This document shows, piece by piece, positions 57,229 to 64,000 of a DNA stretch of 64,000 bases. The stretch comes from Arbacia lixula (Eukaryota; Echinodermata; Echinoidea; Arbacioida; Arbaciidae), in assembly GCA_963669155.1 (NCBI GenBank), contig OZ022589.1:8141641-8205640 (forward strand), read 5' to 3'. The stretch's first letter is position 1. Every line of letters starts with the position of its first letter. The notes under the pieces were generated by a model. The model had not been told where the DNA came from, made no database searches, and saw only the letters and a program-made list of their open reading frames with translations. Both the position numbers and the translations under genes were made by a program.

Positions 57229-59652
57229 ACTTTCACAAGAATATTTACTTCAATACTGTGCATAAACTCTATGTGACTTCATGCTACAAACCCCACACTA
57301 TTATTACCCCTTATCTACAATTCTACTGAAGAGTTGGCCTAAATGCTGGCATTAAGGTCTATCCCAAGAGGTAAACATAGTGCGTAGCCTAGGATCTGGA
57401 CTGCAGAGCGCAAGGACACGACTGAGTCTGTTAACAACTATGTTTGGTAACATAGACTATGCACCCTCTCCTCTTGCTCTCTCTTTACACAGAGAGTATC
57501 AGTGGACTCCGCAGCCTAGGACCAAGACTAGCTATTCCCATAAGGAAGTGACTGCAGCAAAGTCACATTTTTAGAAAGATCATATTTACTCATTAGCTCT
57601 TTACTCCTTCTGGTTTACAGTCCTTTAAAGGACTACACTCATTTAGAAAGTATACTCTACTTTCAAAACTCCACTTTCTCGCCTTTCCAATTCACCTCCA
57701 ATTCTATCCATCTTCTCTTTCCAGTCCTTCCAGGACTTTACGCATGGTGTACCGTAAACCTCTTTCGCAATAGATCATACCACCATGCAAATCTTCAAAC
57801 ATCATTAGATCAAATTTTATTTTACATTTGTTTAATACAGATTTTGCATTGAAACCTGTACATAGAGACCCCATGCTCATGAGGACTACTTTTCTATCTC
57901 CCTCAAGCGGTCTTTCTGCACAAGTTTGACTGCACCATGAACATCAGTGCACATTAATCCAGTCAGGGCATTGTATCTTGTTTCGTGCAAAGTTCACAAA
58001 ATGTTCTTTAAATCTTGTCGATAAAAAAATATCAGAACATACAAGCGTTAGTGTTTGCTCTCAATAGTATAAATCAAATCAATGCCTGATTTAAACAAGC
58101 ACAAATAAGTGACCTTACCTTCAGTAACAAGACAACAGATCCCATAATGTATTCAAAGAAAAATACAAGCATAATATGAATAACACTTACTATCACATAA
58201 TTTGGTGTCATATTGTTGCGTATATTATATATGGTATCAGAGTATCCTCAATATATTAAGCGTAGTGTACATGTTCAAATGTTTGAAATTATTGTTTATG
58301 TATTGTGGAAAGTGTTTCATCATTGTTTAAGCAATGCACCAGTAGAAGTTTTTTTTGTAGTAATTTTGTTGATAATGTGCAAGATGTTGTCTGGCGTTTA
58401 GAAAAAAGACGGAGAAATTGTGGGAATACGTACAATGTGAATAACAGTAATTTGCATTTCGTACGGTTGCTGTCTACAAGATCAAAACCATTGTGGTCAG
58501 AAGCTTTTGAAGTGGGACATTAATTTTCTGATGAAAAACAGTCAAACTTGTGCCTTGCTTATGAACGGCATACAGACATACCTACAGTACATTCATATGG
58601 ACTAAAACCCAAGTAGCGAATGCAATGCAGTGAATGCACTTTCTTCGATCAGCAGTTTCCCTTTAAATGATCTGAAAGTGGATAGTTCGATCTTGTCCGA
58701 AGTAGAAAAGAAAAAGGAAAAAAAATAACACTGAAGATTTATCCCTTTACTGGATGCTCTTGTGCACATTAGTATTGCAACACAATGGGAAATGGTGCAA
58801 TTGTTGTGGGTAAAGTTGTATGTGCAGTGCTTCACTTGTAAAGCTTGATGTTTTTATACAGTAAAGTCAGCTCCAGAGTATTTTATGTTCAAGTTGGGGT
58901 CTGGTTGTATTTATAGTTATGTGTATGATTACAATCACGATTATTTATCTTATTACAGCATGTATGTTCATTGTTTTCATTGGCAACATAAGAAATATGT
59001 GAATATTAAACCAAAGATTATCCTGAGAACACTTTAATTTCCATAAAAAAAGTAAGAATATTAGTTAAAATGAAACAGAAATGTCAAACACATTTGTTAC
59101 TTTCATATTATATTTATTGAAATATCTGCTCTGATGATTCCAAAAATACTGTTTACTCCCATGTAATACCAATTCAAGTCAAAGTAACAAGAAAAATGTT
59201 ATTAAATACAATTTCTTATCCCGTGATTTATATTTGAAAATGTAAGTATGAAGCAATTCATGTTGTGTAAATACAGATGATTGTGTTTCAACTTCAAGAT
59301 TACTTTATGAATCACAGTACATGTATTGTGTAAATGCTACTCAATTACTTCATTGTATGTATATTTATTTTTGATAGTTTATTCTCAAAATGATCATGTA
59401 ATACTGTATAGTAAAAACTCAATCTTCTCACTACCCAGTCAGGAAAAGCCCATTGACATATTACGTAGTTCATGCAACTACATGTATGATAATAAGAAGG
59501 TTGATTATTCTTCAAACTGATGGGACTGCATACTCAGCAGTGGCCTTACATATAATGTATAGACTAACTTTATGGGGCACAAACACCAATCGTCTTATTT
59601 TATCCACAGAATCACAACATTTGGGTTATTTTTAAAACTCTTGCTGTACTTC

Positions 59653-59843
59653 ACCATACTGCGTATAGGGGAAAGACGTCTCACAATGCACCCCGTGAAC
59701 GTCAAGATTATTTTTGTGGTCGGCTTCTGGTCTTGTACACTAGTACCATAGACTGGAAGTGGGCATGACGGCAAACAGTGTATGAATATGGCTGCGCAGT
59801 GCATCATGGGACGACTTTTCCCGCTATCTGGTGTGCGGTATGG
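59653..59843. mobile_element. Imperfect foldback MITE
   Basis: CCATACTGCGTATAGGGGAAA at the left is answered by an inverted TTTTCCCGCTATCTGGTGTG...GTATGG at the right, with TCTCACAATGCAC and GTGCATCATGGGACGA also paired. About 190 bp, non-coding. Confidence 0.6.
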
Positions 59844-60957
59844 AGAATTATGTGGACAAAATTATTTACTCTTACAGTTCAAATTCCAAATACAAATTCC
59901 TTGATTTTGTGATAGAATCATACTTTTTCATGTTTTTCATTTTGCGTCTCATATAGTTAGTCCAGGTTTAGTATACATTTTGTGTACTAAGTTACCAGCA
60001 TTGAGAATGCAGGCTATTGTATTTGTGTAGACAACAAAGTTAGTACTGATGAACACCATTGATAACTTGATATACCACTATACTATTGGTGTACAGCACA
60101 TTTGCTGCTAGGTAGTTGGAATTTAAAAATGGCTTATCTGCATGGAACATAATTGTGATATGATAGTAACATTGCTCATGTTTTTAATGGTGATCAATTT
60201 TTTGAACGTGATTTGTGCCATTGGTAATTATCACATACACTGGTCTCAATTTTTTTGGATTATTCTAACCAATCATTTTACGTTGGATGTGAAGAAAGTA
60301 GTGTCCAATATAAGATTGAAAGACATCAACAGACATGCTGTTCACCTTGAAAACTACTTGATTTCAAGCAGTTAAATGCATTGATTTCTTGGGCAAACTG
60401 CAGTTGAGCAAAAGTGTCCTTGTAGTACAGCGTATCTCATTCAAAATATTGAAGCATATTTTAGTCCTGTTATGATGAGATTATGTGTAAAATTGGTAAA
60501 AATACAATCCTTATTAAGTGCTAATGTAGTGTTTATTAGTTTAGGTGAAATACACATTTTTTTTTTTTATTGAATGTTGCATTAGTGCATCGGAATGAGA
60601 TCTACTTGTGGTAATGTGTTGCAAATAAGAGTATTCAACAATCTATCAGTTCAAAGATTGCGTGACCTGCCAAATAGTCCAAAGAACAAAGACTGAATAT
60701 TTTCATCCTATAAAATGAATAACGATCCCATTATAATTGACAATCAGTGTGTTCTATGTATGGTTATTTTGTCTCATGTCACTATCATAAAGTGCTACAT
60801 TCCGTTTTTTATTGAAGTTTGAGAAATATATATGAGTATGTATTAAAAATGATTTATTGTAAAGAGTATACATTATGCACCTGTGGTTTTCATGAACTCG
60901 TTCAATTCATGTATTATGCCTTGGAAGTGGAATTTATATTGAATATATTGATTTGAT

Positions 60958-61072
60958 GAGAGAGACAGTGTAGGAGACAGAGACAGATAAAGAGAAATAG
61001 AGGGGGAGAGAGAAAACGAGAGAAGAGAGAGAGAGAGAGAAGAGAGAGATTGAGAGAGGAGAGAGATACGAC
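60958..61072 (+). repeat. (GA)n-rich tract
   Basis: Interrupted GAGAGA repeats; the Ser/Leu frames on the other strand are artefacts. Confidence 0.93.
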
Positions 61073-62026
61073 GTGTAATAGGACCATCTGATTTTTGTGC
61101 TTGTCTGTCGATCTATGCTTGATGGATTTATTGCCAGCTGAAAACTGAAATGAAAACAAGGAATTTGTTAGTGGCTAGTGTACTAACAATACCAAGTTAA
61201 CATGATGAAATCAATTTTCATGTGCAGAATCATTATTTCAAACCAACTAGAAAAAATGTAACTCTGTTGCCCCGCTCAGGCAAACCCTGGTAAAACAATA
61301 TCTTATTTACTTTATCACTTGCAGGCTCCAGTCCCCTCAGGATCTTCAGAGGTAACTCTTTGTGAGAAATTCTTATAAATCATTTGAATGATAAAACAAA
61401 TTCAGCTCCTACATATGGTTATCATGTTTGGCGCAAGAGATTCCATGAAAAACAGTGAAAACAAAATGTTTTCATTGTCGTAGTTTCCATATTTTAGGGA
61501 AATCTATATCAGAAATAATTTCGTTTTTGCTACTGCAGCATGCATTCAATCGGCTTTGCCCATTGATAATACACATAAAATGATGCAGGTGTATAAAGGA
61601 GACGTATAACTTTTCAGTAACAAATATTGGAAGGCTTACATTTTTGCCCTAAACATTAACTTAGGCCAACATGTTCACTCAAAATGATATAGCAAAACAA
61701 TCTTAAAAACATGTAGCATCAAATTACTTGTGAATAAGCCTTAAAAGAGCACACTCCTTTCTTATCGAATCGTTTGTGAGAGGAGAATCCCCCCCCCCCT
61801 CCCCCCGAAGAACAAAAAACAACACATTTTTTTTTTTTATCCCATACAACTTCGAGAGTAACGACAATATTGTTGAGAGTTGCGCAATACCGGAAGTAAA
61901 TGTCCACATCATTGACCCAACTCCATATTTATGCACACATGTGTTGATGTGTTTTGGCTGATCGGTTGAATAGCGATAGTTCACACGTTGTCTTTTATAT
62001 TGTCATCACTTAACTAATAATTTGTA

Positions 62027-62090
62027 ATGGGAGGTTCTAAGAAGAAGAGAGGGAAGCGTGGTCATGGTGGTAAAAATTCAAGAAAACAAG
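62027..62090 (+). CDS. TPR-gene exon 1
   Basis: Start ATG in a TAATGG context and 21 codons of Lys/Arg/Gly-rich N terminus, ending with one base of an Asp codon before GTGAGA. Confidence 0.75.
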
Positions 62091-63752
62091 GTGAGAATTT
62101 ATTTCTGCTCCATTGTAGAAAGTATAACATGTTAACACAACAGCTTGCGACTGCGAGCTCTTTCAACGACAGTCACTGCTGCCGTGCTGCGGGCCAGCCG
62201 GGCTGGCGCGGAGGCGGTTGAGGAATCGATGTCGTGTCGCGACGCGCTGCTTTGCAAATTCTGCCCTAGTTGATGAACATGATGAAGACTGCCGACTGCA
62301 ACAACGAATTAGTTTATCATTTATCGCCTATCGGCTAAAGACGATTATAAATTTCCTATCAGAGTCATTAGGTCCATGTCATGATAAAAATATGCAAATG
62401 TAGCCCAGCTGAGGTCCATTCTATTGTAGCCGTAGTCCTAAATTTTGATGAAAAATTGTGAACCGCTTGGGCTTGACACAATATATCAGTGCGCAATTAT
62501 TTGAAAGAATCAAGATCCAATCACTTGTTGTCAATTTACATGTACCTGATCACAGATCCACAATTTGAGAGATGTTCTTAGAACCAGATGAAGATTGAAA
62601 TGTTGATTTTGTTTTTCTTTTCTTCATATGACACATACACTACAACTCAAAGGAATTGGCATAGGGAAAGGGAAAGGGAAGGAGCCACAGTTATAAACTG
62701 CAGTTTATTTTGTCCATTTCAGCATGTAACACGATGCTTTTTAGGCTAAAGCATCGTGTTTCATGCTAAACTGGACAAAATATACCGTGGTTTTAAACTG
62801 CAGCTCCTTCCCTTTCTTCCTTTTCCCTTTCCCTATGCCAATTCCTTTGAGCTGGAATGTATGCACTCTCCTTGTTTTTTGAGTAGATGATGGTACAGCG
62901 ATGAGCAGACGAGAGTTGCAGGATGTGGTGGAAGCCAGGAGACAAGAAAGGAAGGCTGCGAAGCAGACGGCCAATAAATTCACTGTCGACCAACTCCTTG
63001 AGAAGGTATGGGGCGGTCTTCTACTCCTTTGGTATTGGGTGGAGGGGGTACAAAATGTATCACAATATTTTTGGGGGCTTCTTTGCAAACTTTGTGTTTG
63101 TAAATTGTACATTTACATGTTACAGACAGGGCGGCCCATTTGCAAAAGTCATGTTACTTGGTGGTAATCAGCAGTATACTCTTAACGATAACTTTTATGA
63201 ATGTTGTGTACAATTTTTTTTAAATGTCAATTTTCTTGAAAGGATATGCATATTCATTGGTCATGTTACCCATGCACTGCATTTGAGATATCATTAAACA
63301 CATGTTTTTATAAATAAAATATATTTGTATGAAAAAGATTTTTTCCTCCATCAAAAACAGAAAAAAAGCAATTTATGGAATCATAAAGCACACAACATAT
63401 TTGAGAGTTTCTCACACATGACATCCCAAAATTAAAGATTTAAAAGATCACAACTTTTTTTTCCTTTAACAGATTTTTCTCAAACCCTCATTAAAATGTT
63501 TCTTTCTTGTATCTGTTTTTATTCAAACCAACTTAGATTTAGGGTGGACTTTCTATTTAATATATTCCTCAGTTAATTATTCATATTTTTATTCAATGGC
63601 AAAAGGCTGAAGAGTACCTGGATACTTACGAATACGCAATGGCTCAGAAATTCTGCCAGAGGGCACTACAGATGGAGCCTGACAACGTGAGAGCCCTGGA
63701 GACATCTGGAAATCTCCTGGCAGAGCTTGGTGATGGAGATGGGGCAATGAGA
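62027..63752 (+). CDS. TPR protein resembling the RPL4 assembly chaperone Acl4 (first three exons, partial)
   Basis: Acl4 in yeast binds nascent ribosomal protein L4 and escorts it to pre-60S particles; the assignment here is by resemblance and tentative. Exons 62027-62090, 62887-63005 and 63606-63752 join in phases 1 and 0 into 110 codons. Residues 1-21 are very basic (MGGSKKKRGKRGHGG...), as expected of a nuclear or nucleolar protein. A charged helix (EARRQERKAAKQT) follows, and a TPR starts near residue 62 (EEYLDTYEYAMAQKF, CQRALQMEPDN, ALETSGNLLAELGD). The next intron begins with a U12-type donor, and the gene runs out of the window. A generic TPR-only protein is the alternative. Confidence 0.75.
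62091..62886 (+). other. TPR-gene intron 1
   Basis: 796 bp, with a GC-rich first 150 bp and a full palindromic family-D element ending only about 32 bp before the 3' splice site. Confidence 0.75.
62641..62854. mobile_element. Palindromic MITE family D, third copy
   Basis: About 214 bp, almost entirely self-complementary: CAACTCAAAGGAATTGGC ... GCCAATTCCTTTGAGCTG, with inner arms GTTTATTTTGTCCA/TGGACAAAATATACC and GCATC(G/A)TGTT. It lies immediately before TPR-gene exon 2. Confidence 0.85.
62887..63005 (+). CDS. TPR-gene exon 2
   Basis: 119 bp between TGAGTAG and GTATGG. It encodes DGTAMSRRELQDVVEARRQE, RKAAKQTANKFTVDQLLEK, a charged helical linker, and ends in phase 0. Confidence 0.85.
63210..63556 (+). 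mobile_element. Family-A MITE, truncated copy in TPR-gene intron 2
   Basis: Carries the family's right two-thirds and ends at TTAA (63557-63560) with a decayed terminal repeat (AGGGTGGACTTTCTA). Confidence 0.65.
63606..63752 (+). CDS. TPR-gene exon 3 (first TPR)
   Basis: 49 codons from AAAAG to AGA, encoding AEEYLDTYEYAMAQKFCQR and MEPDNVRALETSGNLLAEL, then GDGDGAMR. No GT donor fits the end of the conserved sequence, and reading on meets TGA after three codons. The exon is therefore closed at the ATATCCTTT donor. Confidence 0.85.
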
Positions 63753-63761
63753 ATATCCTTT
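63753..63761 (+). promoter_or_regulatory. U12-type (AT-AC) 5' splice site
   Basis: ATATCCTTT exactly matches the minor-spliceosome AT-AC donor consensus and sits in phase 0 where the TPR homology stops. The intron continues past 64000, so its branch point and AC acceptor are not visible. Confidence 0.85.
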
Positions 63762-64000
63762 TGATGCAAATTTTCTGTACTTCACTGTGTTTATGCTATT
63801 CATGTTTATTTTTGTCTTGAAACAGTATGATAATCAAACCAGCTTGTTTCAAGGACACCGGTAAAATGAGGTTGCAATCTCTTGAAGAACTGGGGTCAAT
63901 TTAACTACTTATTGCCCAATTCGTCTAGCTCTATTTGGGCTCCAATCCTGCATGGAAGAATCTGCATTATTCTTTGTACATGTATAATGATTAATAAAGC

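Larger units (their letters stand above)
57229..62026. other. YAE1 3' flank and intergenic spacer (4.8 kb)
   Basis: AT-rich and without a convincing gene on either strand. It contains a 190-bp inverted-repeat element at 59653-59843 and a GA tract at 60958-61072. Small frames (for example 60142-60375) have no family resemblance. The upstream regulatory region of the TPR gene should lie at its right end. Confidence 0.65.

Noticed and set aside
60142..60375. 77-codon hydrophobic frame in the spacer after YAE1
   Set aside because: AT-rich chance frame with no family resemblance.

Overview
This is eukaryotic, intron-rich DNA from an invertebrate animal. Exons are short with GT-AG borders, introns run to about 20 kb, and microsatellites and small inverted-repeat transposons are dense. 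The genes belong to animal families, and the abundance of TACATGTA words, the many foldback MITEs and the roughly 5% divergence between two near-identical arms fit a sea urchin or related echinoderm. That assignment is an inference from texture, not a database match.

Three host genes can be read. (1) On the minus strand, a Yurt/EPB41L5/EPB41L4B-type FERM protein starts at 44184. Seven in-phase exons run down to 6843 and encode the first 232 residues (basic N terminus, FERM F1 and F2). The F3 lobe and tail are not in the window. (2) On the plus strand, a complete four-exon YAE1 gene (47548 to 57228, 227 codons) encodes the adaptor that with LTO1 brings ABCE1 to the cytosolic iron-sulfur machinery. 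(3) On the plus strand, the first three exons (62027 to 63752) encode a TPR protein resembling the Acl4 chaperone of ribosomal protein L4. Its third intron begins with an exact U12-type AT-AC donor. Genes 1 and 2 are divergent, with 3.4 kb between start codons.

A complete Ty3/gypsy-type LTR retrotransposon (50374 to 55651) sits in YAE1 intron 2 in the sense direction. It has identical 111-bp LTRs, a perfect 5-bp target duplication (AAAAC), a polypurine tract abutting the 3' LTR, gag-protease and RT-RNase H-integrase reading frames, and one in-frame TGA between them. It has no tRNA-type primer site next to the LTR. Instead, the 12 bases directly after the 5' LTR are perfectly complementary to 12 bases inside the LTR, the layout of Tf1-style self-priming. 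This is the most interesting system in the window.

Positions 1-6331 are an inverted, about 5% diverged copy of about 23290-29672, including a second, misoriented copy of FERM exon 2. The left arm ends in a TTC/CTC repeat at a 200-N gap, so a haplotype mis-join is as likely as a real inverted duplication. The remaining introns and spacers hold (CT)n, (GAA)n, (TAA)n and TGTAT repeats, at least six MITE or foldback families (several flanked by TTAA or TA), a 0.45-kb-arm palindrome in YAE1 intron 1, and a decayed non-LTR retrotransposon.
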